A DNA stretch of 64,000 nt from Mesobacillus persicus (GCF_900109925.1 NZ_FOBW01000003.1:310001-374000), one strand, 5' to 3'. Positions 17,426-26,123 are shown, numbered from the stretch's first letter. Notes: generated by a model from the letters alone, not told the origin. A program made the numbers and translations.

Positions 17426-17470
17426 CGAGCAGCTTTACTTCAACAGGAAACAAAAAATGGATATATTAAA

Positions 17471-17508
17471 AATGGGCTCAGTGTGAACTGAGCCCATTAA
17501 TTTTTTAT
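17471..17508. terminator. Terminator between converging units
   Basis: AATGGGCTCAG / CTGAGCCCATT stem with a six-base loop and T-rich tail. Confidence 0.85.
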
Positions 17509-17612
17509 TGCAAAACATCTACAAAAGGGAGTACAAATTGGGTTGCATTTTCGACTGCATTTTCGGATTTTGTGATAGGAACGGAACCCTTTATGATCAC
17601 CACGTCTTTTTT

Positions 17613-18206
17613 TTATTCCATCGCAGCCGTTAAATTTTCCATCATCGCTCCGTCCATTGGACCAACAATTTTCTTAGTGATGACTCCATTTGTATCAATC
17701 ATATAGCTTGTCGGAATGCTAAATGCTTGATATTGCATGCCGATGGATCCGTCTTCGTCTAACGGGATTTCGAAGGTGAGACCATAATCGGTTACAAACT
17801 CTTCAATTGCGGCTTGACCTTTATCCATGTTTGTTAGGTTGACGGCTAAAATTTCAATATCATTTTCTTTGTTCTTCTCATAAAAGTCTTGCATGTGAGG
17901 CATTTCTGCTTTACAAGGAGGGCACCATGTCGCCCAAAAATTCAAAATGACCTTTTTTCCTTGGTAATCAGAAAGCTTCACGGTTTCTCCATCTGGGGTT
18001 GTAAGTTCAAAGTCAGGCGCCGCTTTTCCTTCCTTTACCTCGGAGAGATCAGCTCCTGGAATCTCCTCACTTGTCGGATCTAATTCTTCCGTTGAAGGCT
18101 CTGCCACCTCTTTCTCGCTTTCTATTGAGGATGGCTTCCATAGATTAACGAATACAATAGCAACAGCCAGTAAAATAATTGCGATTGATAATAGATTTTT
18201 ATTCAA
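17613..18206 (-). CDS. TlpA/ResA-like membrane-anchored thioredoxin
   Basis: A 197-residue thiol-disulfide oxidoreductase. An N-terminal signal anchor (about 5-21) is followed by an acidic linker and a redoxin domain starting at GKAAPDFELTTPDG. The active site is WCPPC (C95, C98), with cis-proline in FSIPTSYMID. It should reduce disulfides outside the membrane, as ResA and CcmG do, receiving electrons from the CcdA-like protein of the same strand group. It overlaps the upstream membrane protein by 4 nt. After the TAA stop the same frame stays open for about 34 codons with protein-like content, so an earlier longer C-terminus may have been lost. Confidence 0.9.
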   Translation of the reverse strand: MNKNLLSIAIILLAVAIVFVNLWKPSSIESEKEVAEPSTEELDPTSEEIPGADLSEVKEGKAAPDFELTTPDGETVKLSDYQGKKVILNFWATWCPPCKAEMPHMQDFYEKNKENDIEILAVNLTNMDKGQAAIEEFVTDYGLTFEIPLDEDGSIGMQYQAFSIPTSYMIDTNGVITKKIVGPMDGAMMENLTAAME

Positions 18207-18823
18207 TGATTCCGTCCTCCTTGTTCATATCTAGATAATAAAAAGGCAGTGATACCAAGCCAAAGGAAGGTAAGTGCCTCGACAGAAAGGATCGTGTCAA
18301 ACATGCTTAACATCAAAAGCTCTAGTAAAATAAATAGGATAAATGGCTGAGCTGTTAGGCGTTTTTGCTTCCTTTTAATTGAAGTAAGCAGAAATAAATA
18401 GCTTACTAGTAAGATAAACTGAAGAACAAGCCCCACCACATCTTTTTCCAAAATGAAACTTAGTGCTTTGTAGCTAATGAAGAAAGATAGCAAGACTTCC
18501 GCTGATTCAGCATAAACAGTAGGATATTTCTTCCCCGCGAAGAAAAGTAAATAAACGGATAGAAGGGCTAAGGCAATGAAATGACCTGCTGTTCCCCCAT
18601 TAAAATAAACAATCGATAGGGGCATATCTAGAAATAATTGAAAGTTAAAGAGAATATAAGTAAGTTTCCAAGTCAGAAAATAGAGGAAGAAACCATTCCA
18701 ATACCAATCTTCCAGCTTCGTGCGTGTAATCGCCCAATGTAAAACCGACGTAATAAAAAGAGCTGCCACAACAGCTAGCCAAATGGTAGGAAGCGATAGG
18801 CTACCAATTTGCAGATAACTCAT
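18203..18823 (-). CDS. Polytopic membrane protein of the thiol-redox operon
   Basis: A 206-residue protein with about six hydrophobic helices and a conserved-looking TRTKLEDWYWNGFFLYFLTWKLTYI segment. I do not recognise an established family from sequence alone; similar proteins occur beside redoxins in Bacillaceae. The gene overlaps the OsmC gene upstream and the TlpA-like gene downstream by 4 nt each, so translation is probably coupled. It may bring reducing power or a partner to the TlpA-like protein (inference). Confidence 0.7.
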   Translation of the reverse strand: MSYLQIGSLSLPTIWLAVVAALFITSVLHWAITRTKLEDWYWNGFFLYFLTWKLTYILFNFQLFLDMPLSIVYFNGGTAGHFIALALLSVYLLFFAGKKYPTVYAESAEVLLSFFISYKALSFILEKDVVGLVLQFILLVSYLFLLTSIKRKQKRLTAQPFILFILLELLMLSMFDTILSVEALTFLWLGITAFLLSRYEQGGRNH

Positions 18824-19224
18824 CGTCCTTTACCATGAAGGGGGACGGACTGAATGGTAAAAGTAATGTCAATCGTGTTGATGACAGATTGAATCATTCC
18901 GCAATTTTTGACCACTAAATGAGCAATCTTCTCCGCTTGTTGAGCTAATAAAGCTTCTTCGGTATGGACGAAGGCGGTAAAGGAGAGCTTTTCAATTCGA
19001 TTCGAGTCATACGGATTTCGAACGGCGTCGACCTCGATCTCAAGTGACTGATAAGGAACGTGCTTTTTCGTTAAAATAATTCGTAGCAAATTTCCGCTAC
19101 ACCCGGTTAAGGAAGACAAAAAGAGCTCAAACGGACGAAAACCATTGCGTTCGTTAGGCGAAATGGGAAGGGAACCAAAACCCAAATCGCCACTAATTTT
19201 TTCATTTTCGATGATAAATTTCAT
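18820..19224 (-). CDS. OsmC/Ohr family protein
   Basis: A 134-residue OsmC-fold protein with the two expected redox cysteines, C42 in LTGCSGN and C108 in VKNCGMIQS. Family members reduce organic hydroperoxides or, for YhfA-type members, have less certain roles. The short N-terminus and the GFRPFELFLSSLTGCSG motif are closer to the YhfA-like branch than to Ohr. RBS AAAAGGAGTG. It begins a translationally coupled trio with the membrane protein and the TlpA-like thioredoxin. A thiol-redox operon role is inferred. Confidence 0.85.
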   Translation of the reverse strand: MKFIIENEKISGDLGFGSLPISPNERNGFRPFELFLSSLTGCSGNLLRIILTKKHVPYQSLEIEVDAVRNPYDSNRIEKLSFTAFVHTEEALLAQQAEKIAHLVVKNCGMIQSVINTIDITFTIQSVPLHGKGR

Positions 19225-19302
19225 GTGAACACTCCTTTTAACATGATTATCGCTAGTGATTGTTAAGGAATGATTAAAATTAGAATTTAAAATAGGAGTA
19301 TT

Positions 19303-20361
19303 CTATTCCTTAACCGGCAATTCAATCGAAAATGCATGGTTGGTCCCGTTCGTCTCCAGCGCAATTTTTCCATGATGAGCAGTGATAATGCTTTTCGCGA
19401 TGGCAAGGCCTAAACCTGCACCGTCAGCCTTCGTACTTCTTGATTCCTCAATCCGATAAAAACGTTCAAAGATTTTTTCCTTTTTATCTGGATCAATCCT
19501 TTGTCCTTCATGGGAAAAGCGAATCTTGTATTGATTCCCCTCCATTGCTCCGTGGACCTGCAACCGACTCCCGATGTTATAATTGAGAATATTTTGCAGA
19601 AGGTTGGTAACTACCTGCTTAAGCCCGTCGGGATTTCCTACAATCACGGCTTGATTAATGTCGATATCAATATCGACAAATTTTTCAGCTAGCTTCAATT
19701 GAAAGGTCGTTAAGGTTTCTGTTAAAAGCGGTTTCATCTCAACTGAGACAAACTCTTTTTCTAAAAAATAGTTCCCATGGTTCCAGAAGTTCAACTCGGT
19801 AATGAGTTCAACAATGCGGGTAATTCTACGAGATTCTTCGAGTAGGGAACCAAATAATTCTGGGTCTCCCTCGACTACGTTGTTTTGCAAAGCTTCTAAA
19901 TACCCATTGATGTTTGTCAGAGGGGTGCGAAGCTCATGGGCAATGTCGCGAAGCATTTTTTCTCGTTGTTCCTGAACTGAAATCAGGGTTTCAGACATAC
20001 TGTTAAAGTTCTCAATCAATTCTTTCATCTCGCCTGATGATGTTATCTTCACGATAGCAGGGGATTTGCCCTCTTTCATTTCCTTGGCCGCCCTCGACAA
20101 ATGATTGATGGGACCGATGATTTTTTTGACCGTGAAATAATGGAATAAGCCAGCGATCACAAAAGCAAAGATTCCTACTTTCCATAGAAACCCATTTAAT
20201 GTCGCTACTAATTCCTGGCCAACGACTTGTTCGGAATTCACCAAGTAGCAGGCATAATCTTTAACGGACAATCCCGCAAGCAGAATCACAAATAAAATAA
20301 CGATGCTATTAAGGGCAACAAGCCTTGATAAAAGGTTGGATAACTTCTTATAAAGCCACAA
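19303..20361 (-). CDS. Sensor histidine kinase
   Basis: A 352-residue membrane kinase. Two transmembrane helices (about 16-34 and 59-76) flank a short outside loop of roughly 25 residues; then HAMP (about 77-130), HisKA with H142 in RDIAHELRTPLTN, and a HATPase_c domain with the N box near VTNLLQNILNY and the G box DGAGLGLAIAKSI. The small sensor loop suggests sensing within the membrane or via a partner. The gene overlaps the response-regulator gene by 14 nt. Because that regulator is interrupted by a stop codon, the pathway may be inactive or work through separate fragments. Confidence 0.9.
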   Translation of the reverse strand: MWLYKKLSNLLSRLVALNSIVILFVILLAGLSVKDYACYLVNSEQVVGQELVATLNGFLWKVGIFAFVIAGLFHYFTVKKIIGPINHLSRAAKEMKEGKSPAIVKITSSGEMKELIENFNSMSETLISVQEQREKMLRDIAHELRTPLTNINGYLEALQNNVVEGDPELFGSLLEESRRITRIVELITELNFWNHGNYFLEKEFVSVEMKPLLTETLTTFQLKLAEKFVDIDIDINQAVIVGNPDGLKQVVTNLLQNILNYNIGSRLQVHGAMEGNQYKIRFSHEGQRIDPDKKEKIFERFYRIEESRSTKADGAGLGLAIAKSIITAHHGKIALETNGTNHAFSIELPVKE

Positions 20362-21046
20362 ACTTATACCCCATTCCTCTTACCGTCTGAATATAATCCT
20401 TTGGAGTCTTTTCCTTAATCTTTTCGCGTAAATGCTTGATATGGACATCAATGGTTCGGTCCGATACACTCTTCTCATTCTTTTCATAGATAGACATAAG
20501 AATTTGTTCACGTGATAAAACTTGATCAGGGTGCTGCATGAAAGTATGAAGCAGCTTAAATTCAAAGTGTGTTAGCTCTAGTTGTTCTCCGTTAATCCAG
20601 GCTTCACCTTTTGCGGGTTTAATGGTGAATCCAGTAAAACTTAACTTGCCACAGCGGCTTGCCGTTCTTCTTAAAACAGCTTCAACTCTTCCCATCAGTT
20701 AAGCAGGACTGAACGGTTTGACCACATAATCGTCAGCACCTAGTTTAAATCCTTGAATTCGGTCCTTTTCAGAGACCTTTGCTGTAAGCATAATGATGGG
20801 CATCATGCTTTTTAAGTCTTCTCGAACCCATTTGGATATTTCCTCGCCACTTACTTTCGGAAGCATCAAGTCGAGAATTAAGATGCAAGGATCCAGCGCT
20901 TCGATTTTTTCTTTTGCTTCTAACCCGTCCACTGCTTCGGTCACTTCATATCCTTCTTTTGATAAATAGATTTTTAAAAGTTGCCGGATCTTTGGATCAT
21001 CCTCGACTACTAAAACGGTTTTTCCAATCAAGCTTTTTTGGCTCAC
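20348..21046 (-). pseudogene. OmpR/PhoB-type response regulator split by an in-frame TAA
   Basis: The first part (21046-20699, 115 codons) is a full receiver domain: acidic EDD, phospho-acceptor D59 in LILDLML, T in MLTAK and K in VVKPF. It stops at TAA (20699-20701) after KPFSPA, exactly where relatives have glutamate (SPxEL), so GAA to TAA is the simplest change. The same frame then reads MGRVEAVLRR and a complete winged-helix DNA-binding domain (LTHFEFKLLHTFMQHPDQVLSREQIL...VRGMGYKF) to 20348. ATG 20695 lies 3 nt after the stop, so reinitiation could give a separate DNA-binding fragment. It is TAA, so selenocysteine is excluded. A sequencing error is also possible. Confidence 0.8.
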
Positions 21047-21058
21047 CCTTGCTCCCCC

Positions 21059-21772
21059 TTATAAATCAAATAAACTAAAAGCCGAAAGCCAAGCACTGAT
21101 TTTCTGCATTTGTCCACTTAAGACGAGAAAACCAAGCCCGACCATAATCATCCCATTTACAACGGCAAGTTTCGCTAAATATTTGTTTATGGTTCTTATT
21201 GTTTTTAAAGAATAAGAAATCACAATCGAAATAATTAAAAATGGGATCGCCATCCCTAATGAATAGGCTCCTAACAAGAAAACGCCTTGCGATAACGTAT
21301 CCGATGAACTCGCTAGTAATAATATCGAAGACAGGGCTAGTCCCACACATGGAGACCAACCAGTAGCAAACGCCATCCCTAGCAAGATCGAGCTAAAAAT
21401 ATTTTTGGACTTTTGTTCCGACTGAATTCGTTTTTCCTTCATTAATACCTTGAATTTTAACAGTCCCGCCATCTGTAAGCCAAAAATAATGATAAGTAAG
21501 CCCGCGATTTGCATAATCAACACGCGGTATTCTGAGAGGATTTGGCCAATAAAGCTAGCAGATGCGCCAAGAGCAACAAAAATAATACTAAAGCCAATAA
21601 TAAATCCGATGGATCTTAAATAAAGGGTTGTTCGATTCACAAGCAATTTGGAGTCTTCAATCTTTCCTCCTGTTAAATGGGTAATATAGGCTGGCAGGAG
21701 GGGGAAGACACATGGAGAGAAGAAAGAAAGGATGCCACCTGCTAAAGCAAAAAATATTCCGATATCATTCAT
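21059..21772 (-). CDS. CcdA-family cytochrome c biogenesis/thiol transporter
   Basis: A roughly 237-residue protein with six transmembrane helices of the DsbD/CcdA family. The first helix carries SFFSPCVFPLLPAY and the fourth FATGWSPCVGLALSS, giving the pair of membrane cysteines that carry electrons across the membrane. It would pass cytoplasmic reducing power to outside thioredoxins such as the TlpA-like protein of this group. ATG at 21772 is preferred (AAAGGAG 9 nt upstream). It precedes the two-component genes on the same strand with a 12-nt gap, so all may share one transcript. Confidence 0.9.
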   Translation of the reverse strand: MNDIGIFFALAGGILSFFSPCVFPLLPAYITHLTGGKIEDSKLLVNRTTLYLRSIGFIIGFSIIFVALGASASFIGQILSEYRVLIMQIAGLLIIIFGLQMAGLLKFKVLMKEKRIQSEQKSKNIFSSILLGMAFATGWSPCVGLALSSILLLASSSDTLSQGVFLLGAYSLGMAIPFLIISIVISYSLKTIRTINKYLAKLAVVNGMIMVGLGFLVLSGQMQKISAWLSAFSLFDL

Positions 21773-21846
21773 CAACACTCACTCCTTTTCAGGTTGATTA
21801 TGAGTGCCAATTGTTAAAGTTTAATTAAAAGCAAGTGAAATATCGC

Positions 21847-21889
21847 AAAAAAGCAGAAACCAAAAATCATGAATTGGTTTCTGCTTTTT
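21847..21889 (-). terminator. Terminator downstream of the DUF2892 gene
   Basis: GCAGAAACCA / TGGTTTCTGC stem flanked by A and T runs on both sides; works in minus orientation before ccdA. Confidence 0.8.
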
Positions 21890-21896
21890 ACTCACA

Positions 21897-22313
21897 TCAG
21901 TCTTCAAGAAGTTCCTTCAATCCATTTCTTTCTAGATTGATTTCGGCAGCTGTTCGTACTTTTAACCTTCTAATTACAGCTAACGGTGGGCACCAGCCTT
22001 GCAGAGCGTGCTGAATCATAAAGACACTCGCAATTCCGGAAAGGACCAGCCATTTTTTCCTTCCTAAAAGTCCGTATAAAGATGAAATCAAAACGATAGA
22101 GGCAAAATTCACTTCAAGGACTCGTTCCGTATCCCATTCATGATCCAATTTGTGGAGACGCGCTTGTATTTCTTCCTTACTTTTTGTTTTATAGTCGTTT
22201 AGGTTCAAATTCGTTTGTTCTTGTATGGAATCATTAATGGAATCAGCAGTGTTCCTGTTTACTTTTGTAGTGGTAGGGGGAAGAAAGGTGCTTCTAAATT
22301 GCAAAAGTATCAC
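21897..22313 (-). CDS. DUF2892 (YgaP-membrane-domain-like) protein
   Basis: A 138-residue protein. The N-terminal half is polar with a predicted coiled region (SKEEIQARLHKLDHEWDTERVLE). The C-terminal half has two hydrophobic segments and ends with GWCPPLAVIRRLKVRTAAEI, the signature of DUF2892, also found as the membrane part of YgaP-type rhodaneses. The start is GTG at 22313, with a TTG nine bases later also possible. It is divergent from the sulfurtransferase cluster, and DUF2892 proteins often accompany persulfide enzymes, so a linked role is plausible. Confidence 0.75.
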   Translation of the reverse strand: MILLQFRSTFLPPTTTKVNRNTADSINDSIQEQTNLNLNDYKTKSKEEIQARLHKLDHEWDTERVLEVNFASIVLISSLYGLLGRKKWLVLSGIASVFMIQHALQGWCPPLAVIRRLKVRTAAEINLERNGLKELLED

Positions 22314-22547
22314 TCACTTTCAAGTTGTCGGGATGATTTCTCACTATTTTTCAACTCATTTATTTTAGCATTTCCTCATTAAATGGTTTTATCAATTGAA
22401 GGAATAGGGTCAGCCTAATAATTGCTATCAGGACATCGTTTTCTGACCAAAATACTATGTATTGTTTCAATAACTGGAAGAGGTAAAAAGGCATTAATTT
22501 TTAGCGGGAAAGGATAATAAAGAAGATGAAAGGAAGGGAGGATGGTT

Positions 22548-23114
22548 ATGGACGTTAATAAAGTACTTGATGCAAAAGGGCTCGCCTGCCCAATGCCAAT
22601 TGTCAAAACAAAAAAAGAAATGACCACGCTTGAACCAGGGCAAGTCATGGAAATTCAGGCGACAGATAAGGGATCGACAGCAGACCTCAAAGCCTGGGCG
22701 CAGAGCACGGGAAACCAATACCTAGGGACCGTTGAGGATGGCGATACATTAAAGCATTATCTTCGCAAAGCGAGTGCGGAGGAAGAGAAAGAGGAAAGCA
22801 AGCATCCTCATGTCATGAACCTTGGGGATTTGCAAAACAAGATTGAGGGAAATGAAAAAATTACAATTTTAGATGTCAGAGAGCCGGCGGAATATGCCTT
22901 CGGTCACATTCCCGGGGCTATTACCATACCCCTAGGGGAACTTGAGAAAAGGTTTGAAGAACTGAATAAAGACGATGAGCTCCATATTATTTGCCGAACG
23001 GGTAGCCGAAGTGATTTGGCCGCTCAGCAACTAACAGAAAAGGGATTTAAAGATGTTAAAAATGTCGTGCCAGGAATGAAAGAATGGACAGGCGATGTGA
23101 ACCAAAAACACTAG
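22548..23114 (+). CDS. yrkF: TusA-rhodanese fusion (YrkF-like)
   Basis: A 188-residue two-domain sulfur carrier. Residues 1-75 are TusA/SirA-like with the persulfide cysteine in LDAKGLACPMPIVKTKK (C14); residues about 85-188 are a rhodanese domain with the active cysteine in IICRTGSRS. The same order is seen in B. subtilis YrkF. It should move sulfane sulfur between partners. The start is ATG at 22548, since GGGAGG is adjacent to the earlier ATG at 22542. First gene of the first of two related blocks (TusA-rhodanese, DsrE-like, rhodanese-MBL), 20 nt before the next gene. Confidence 0.9.
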   Translation: MDVNKVLDAKGLACPMPIVKTKKEMTTLEPGQVMEIQATDKGSTADLKAWAQSTGNQYLGTVEDGDTLKHYLRKASAEEEKEESKHPHVMNLGDLQNKIEGNEKITILDVREPAEYAFGHIPGAITIPLGELEKRFEELNKDDELHIICRTGSRSDLAAQQLTEKGFKDVKNVVPGMKEWTGDVNQKH

Positions 23115-23134
23115 TTCAATAAGGAGGAAATAGA

Positions 23135-23524
23135 ATGAAGGTAGCAATTATTGCAGCAAATGGTGGGATGTTTGACGCGTATAAAGTCTTTAATATTGCC
23201 ACAGCGGCGGCTGCAACAGACGCAGAAGTGGGCATCTTTTTTACATTCGAAGGATTAAATCTTATTCATAAGGAAGGGCATAAAAATTTGCCAATGCCTG
23301 CTGGTACTGAGCATTTTCAAGAGGGCTTTAAAAAAGCAAATGTCCCACCGGTTGAAGAACTCGTAAGTATGGCAACAGAAATGGGTGTGAAAATGATTGC
23401 CTGTCAAATGACGATGGATGTTATGAGTTTGGAAAAAGAACAATTTGTAGAGGGAATTGATGTTGGTGGTGCAGTTACTTTCTTAACCTTCGCTAAAGAT
23501 GCCGATGTTACCTTAACTTTCTAA
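23135..23524 (+). CDS. yrkE: DsrE/DsrF-like (YrkE-type) protein, copy 1
   Basis: A 129-residue protein of the DsrE/peroxiredoxin-like family: N-terminal VAIIAANGGMFDAYKVFNIATAAAATDAEV, then a cysteine in MIACQMTMDVM that is the likely persulfide site. B. subtilis YrkE is the closest named relative I can point to. It lies between a TusA-rhodanese and a rhodanese-MBL gene, so it is expected to exchange sulfur with them in the cytoplasm. RBS AAGGAGG. A paralogue with very similar sequence lies at 25721. Confidence 0.9.
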   Translation: MKVAIIAANGGMFDAYKVFNIATAAAATDAEVGIFFTFEGLNLIHKEGHKNLPMPAGTEHFQEGFKKANVPPVEELVSMATEMGVKMIACQMTMDVMSLEKEQFVEGIDVGGAVTFLTFAKDADVTLTF

Positions 23525-23554
23525 ATCTATCTTAAACAGCTAAGGGGTGAGAAA

Positions 23555-24691
23555 ATGGCTGAAGAGCAAGCAGTAAAAACAATTAGCGTAAAAGAGTTAA
23601 CTAGAAAAATTCTGGACCACGAAAAGGTATTTATTTTAGATGCCAGAAACACTGATGATTTCGATGACTGGAAAATTGAAGGGGAAAACGTAGAGGTCAT
23701 CAATGCCCCTTATTTTGATCTGCTTGATGGTGTCGAAAGTATTGTGGACAAGATGCCTAAAGAACAGAACATTTACGTGGTTTGTGCGAAAGGTGGCTCT
23801 TCGGAATTCGTCGCAGAACAATTGGTCGAGGCTGGTTTTCCTAATGCCTTTTCTGTTGAAGGAGGCATGAAATCATGGAGTGAACATTTAGAACCGATAA
23901 AAGTGGGCGATTTAACCGGTGGCGGTGCCATCTATCAATTTGTTCGAATTGGGAAAGGCTGCTTATCTTATTTAGTTGAATCAAATGGTTCATGTGCGCT
24001 AATTGATACCAATCGAATGCTTGAACCTTATGAGGAGTTTATAAAAGAACATCAGTTAAAGTTGACGCATACACTCGACACCCATCTCCATGCGGATCAT
24101 ATTTCTGGTGGTAGAAAACTAGCAGAAAACCATGGGGCTAAGTATTATCTTCCCCCTAAAGATGCGGATGAAGTTCAATTTGAGTACAATCATGTTCATG
24201 ACGGGGATGAATACAAGATTGGCGACAAAACCATAAAAGCTATATACTCCCCGGGGCATACAATTGGGAGTACCTCTTATATAGTAGATAATCAATATTT
24301 ACTGACAGGAGACATCCTGTTTATCGATTCCATTGGCCGTCCAGATTTGGCTGGTAAGGCAGAGGACTGGGTTGCCGATTTAAGGGAAACGCTCTATAAA
24401 CGCTATAAAGAATTAGCTGATGATTTAATTGTTCTGCCGACTCATTTTATGACCCATCATGAAATGAATGCAGATGGATCCGTTTCAGAAAAGCTTGGGG
24501 TTTTATTTAAAGAAAACCATGGGTTGAATATTGAAAGCGAAGAGGAATTTAGAAAAACCGTAAGTGAAAACCTTCCACCGCAACCGAATTCTCATCAAGA
24601 AATTCGGGAAACCAATATGGGCAAGATCACTCCAGAAGAAGAGCAACAGAGAGAAATGGAGATTGGTCCAAATCGTTGTGCGGTTAGATAG
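23555..24691 (+). CDS. yrkH: Rhodanese-MBL-fold persulfide enzyme (YrkH-like), copy 1
   Basis: A 378-residue fusion. Residues 1-115 are a rhodanese-like domain with cysteine in [11 protein letters not shown]; residues about 125-345 are a metallo-beta-lactamase domain with [10 protein letters not shown] (metal ligands), a GHTIGSTSY histidine and [18 protein letters not shown]. This MBL group includes persulfide dioxygenases (ETHE1/CstB-type), which oxidise persulfides to sulfite; CstB also carries rhodanese domains. RBS AAGGGGTGAG. It ends the first block, followed by a terminator. The tail ends with IGPNRCAVR, like copy 2. Confidence 0.9.
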   Translation: MAEEQAVKTISVKELTRKILDHEKVFILDARNTDDFDDWKIEGENVEVINAPYFDLLDGVESIVDKMPKEQNIYVVCAKGGSSEFVAEQLVEAGFPNAFSVEGGMKSWSEHLEPIKVGDLTGGGAIYQFVRIGKGCLSYLVESNGSCALIDTNRMLEPYEEFIKEHQLKLTHTLDTHLHADHISGGRKLAENHGAKYYLPPKDADEVQFEYNHVHDGDEYKIGDKTIKAIYSPGHTIGSTSYIVDNQYLLTGDILFIDSIGRPDLAGKAEDWVADLRETLYKRYKELADDLIVLPTHFMTHHEMNADGSVSEKLGVLFKENHGLNIESEEEFRKTVSENLPPQPNSHQEIRETNMGKITPEEEQQREMEIGPNRCAVR

Positions 24692-24727
24692 TTAGGATGG
24701 AATGAACGTAAAAAAGAGAGACCGATT

Positions 24728-24756
24728 GGCGTGAATTCGCAATTCACGCCTTTTTT
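24728..24756 (+). terminator. Terminator ending the first sulfurtransferase block
   Basis: GGCGTGAATT / AATTCACGCC with three-base loop and six T. Confidence 0.92.
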
Positions 24757-24866
24757 GAGTATTACCCTGTTAGGTATTTTACAAACCACAAATACTATGA
24801 AATAATGGTTTTCCTTAGCTAAAACTAAATAAACGGATTCGTTTTAAAAAAAATTCATTAATACTG

Positions 24867-24895
24867 TTGACATTATACCTATAGGGGTATATTAT
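24867..24895 (+). promoter_or_regulatory. Promoter with CsoR/CstR-type operator in its spacer
   Basis: TTGACA (24867-24872), 17-bp spacer, TATTAT (24890-24895). The palindrome ATACCTATAGGGGTAT (24875-24890) fills the spacer and resembles the TACCC...GGGTA operators of the CsoR/CstR family, of which CstR senses persulfides. The repressor gene is not in this window. Confidence 0.72.
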
Positions 24896-24977
24896 TAACC
24901 TTGTCAGCACGACAATGACCAATCAACATAACCATGAAAACTTGGTTATGAAAACAATACTGAAAGGTGGAGTCAAG

Positions 24978-25340
24978 TTGGAATACGTTAATTATGTCCT
25001 CATTGCGATCATCGCTTTTGTTTTTATCAAGCGACTGATTCCTGTTAAAGGAATTAGGCATATATCAACAGGTGAGCTTAAGAATGAATTAAAGGATAAA
25101 AACAAACAGTTCATCGATGTTCGTACCCCAGGAGAGTTTAAAGGAAATCATATTCGGGGATTTAACAACCTTCCTTTACATCAATTGGCTCAGAAATCCA
25201 ACAGTCTGCAAAAGGATAAGGAAGTTGTGGTCATTTGTCAGAGTGGAATGAGAAGCCAAAAGGCATGTAGCCAATTAAAAAAACTAGGATTTACAAATAT
25301 AACGAATGTAAAAGGCGGAGTTAGCGCCTGGAGACCATAA
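24978..25340 (+). CDS. Membrane-anchored rhodanese-domain protein
   Basis: A 120-residue protein: one N-terminal membrane helix (YVNYVLIAIIAFVFIKRLIP) followed by a rhodanese domain, HISTGELKNELK through the active cysteine in VVVICQSGMRSQKA to GGVSAWRP. TTG at 24978 is preferred because AAAGGTGGAG is correctly placed and the ATG at 24915 lies only about 13 nt after the expected transcription start. Such proteins are common in Bacillus next to persulfide genes. It is the first gene of the operator-controlled second block. Confidence 0.85.
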   Translation: MEYVNYVLIAIIAFVFIKRLIPVKGIRHISTGELKNELKDKNKQFIDVRTPGEFKGNHIRGFNNLPLHQLAQKSNSLQKDKEVVVICQSGMRSQKACSQLKKLGFTNITNVKGGVSAWRP

Positions 25341-25357
25341 GGAGGCAACGAAACGAT

Positions 25358-25654
25358 ATGAAACAATTATCTGTTAAGGAAGTTGAAAATTTATTAAAAG
25401 AAAAGCAACCGATAAATATCATAGATGTAAGAGAAGTGGATGAGGTGGCAACAGGTAAAATCCCAGGAGCGATTCATATTCCGCTTGGGCTATTAGAATT
25501 CCGTATGCAAGAGTTAGATAAAGCAAAAGAATACATCATGGTGTGCCGCTCAGGTGGTAGAAGTGCTAGTGCTGCTCAATTGCTTGACTACCATGGTTAT
25601 AAGGTAATCAATATGACAGGCGGCATGATGTTGTGGGAAGGTCCTACTGAATAA
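25358..25654 (+). CDS. Single-domain rhodanese sulfurtransferase
   Basis: A 98-residue stand-alone rhodanese: VKEVENLLKEKQPINIIDVREVDEVATGKIPGAIHIPLG, with the active-site cysteine in YIMVCRSGGRSASA and the closing GGMMLWEG. RBS GGAGGCAAC. It lies 17 nt after the membrane rhodanese and is probably in the same operon. PspE/GlpE-like activity (sulfane sulfur transfer to a thiol) is expected; the partner is probably the downstream DsrE-like or TusA protein. Confidence 0.9.
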   Translation: MKQLSVKEVENLLKEKQPINIIDVREVDEVATGKIPGAIHIPLGLLEFRMQELDKAKEYIMVCRSGGRSASAAQLLDYHGYKVINMTGGMMLWEGPTE

Positions 25655-25671
25655 TTTTTTTATCACTTTCA

Positions 25672-25686
25672 ATACCCCTAGGGGTT
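25672..25686 (+). promoter_or_regulatory. CsoR/CstR-type operator upstream of second yrkE
   Basis: ATACCCCTAGGGGTT contains the perfect palindrome ACCCCTAGGGGT (25674-25685). It abuts a -10-like TAAAAT (25686-25691). The -35 is weak. Confidence 0.65.
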
Positions 25687-25720
25687 AAAATATAAACAAC
25701 GTAAAATAGGAGGAAGAAAA

Positions 25721-26116
25721 ATGAGTAATAGAGTCGCGATTATTGCTAGTAATGGTGGGTTATTTGATGCTTATAAGGTGTTTAATATCGCAACGGCTGC
25801 AGCTGCAACCGATCAAGAGGTAGCTATTTTCTTCACATTTGAAGGATTAAACCTCATTCATAAAGAAGCGAACCAACAGCTTCCAATGCCTGAAGGCAAA
25901 GAACATTTTGCTGAAGGATTTGCTAAAGCCAATGTTCCTGGTATTCCGGAAATGGTTGAAATGGCTCAAGATCTAGGTGTAAAACTAATTGGTTGCCAAA
26001 TGACAATGGATGTTATGGGATTAGAAAAAGAAGCATTTGTTGATGGCATTGAAGTCGGAGGAGCAGTAACCTTCTTAGAGTTTGCACAAGATGCAAATGT
26101 AACTCTCACATTCTAA
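25721..26116 (+). CDS. yrkE: DsrE/DsrF-like (YrkE-type) protein, copy 2
   Basis: A 131-residue paralogue of the protein at 23135, with the same VAIIASNGGLFDAYKVFNIATAAAATD start and the cysteine in LIGCQMTMDVMGLEKEAFVDGI. The likely function is persulfide carriage in the cytoplasm. RBS AGGAGGAAG, with a perfect CsoR/CstR-type palindrome upstream, absent before copy 1. Duplication with different control suggests one constitutive and one inducible set (inference). Confidence 0.9.
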   Translation: MSNRVAIIASNGGLFDAYKVFNIATAAAATDQEVAIFFTFEGLNLIHKEANQQLPMPEGKEHFAEGFAKANVPGIPEMVEMAQDLGVKLIGCQMTMDVMGLEKEAFVDGIEVGGAVTFLEFAQDANVTLTF

Positions 26117-26123
26117 ATAAGTG

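Noticed and set aside
20699-20701. Stop codon in the response regulator as another recoding site
   Set aside because: It is TAA, not TGA, and lies in a linker with no conserved cysteine; nonsense mutation or error is simpler.
22926-22940. ATACCCCTAGGGGAA as a CsoR/CstR operator
   Set aside because: It lies inside the rhodanese coding sequence (encoding a common IPLGE stretch) and is not next to a promoter.
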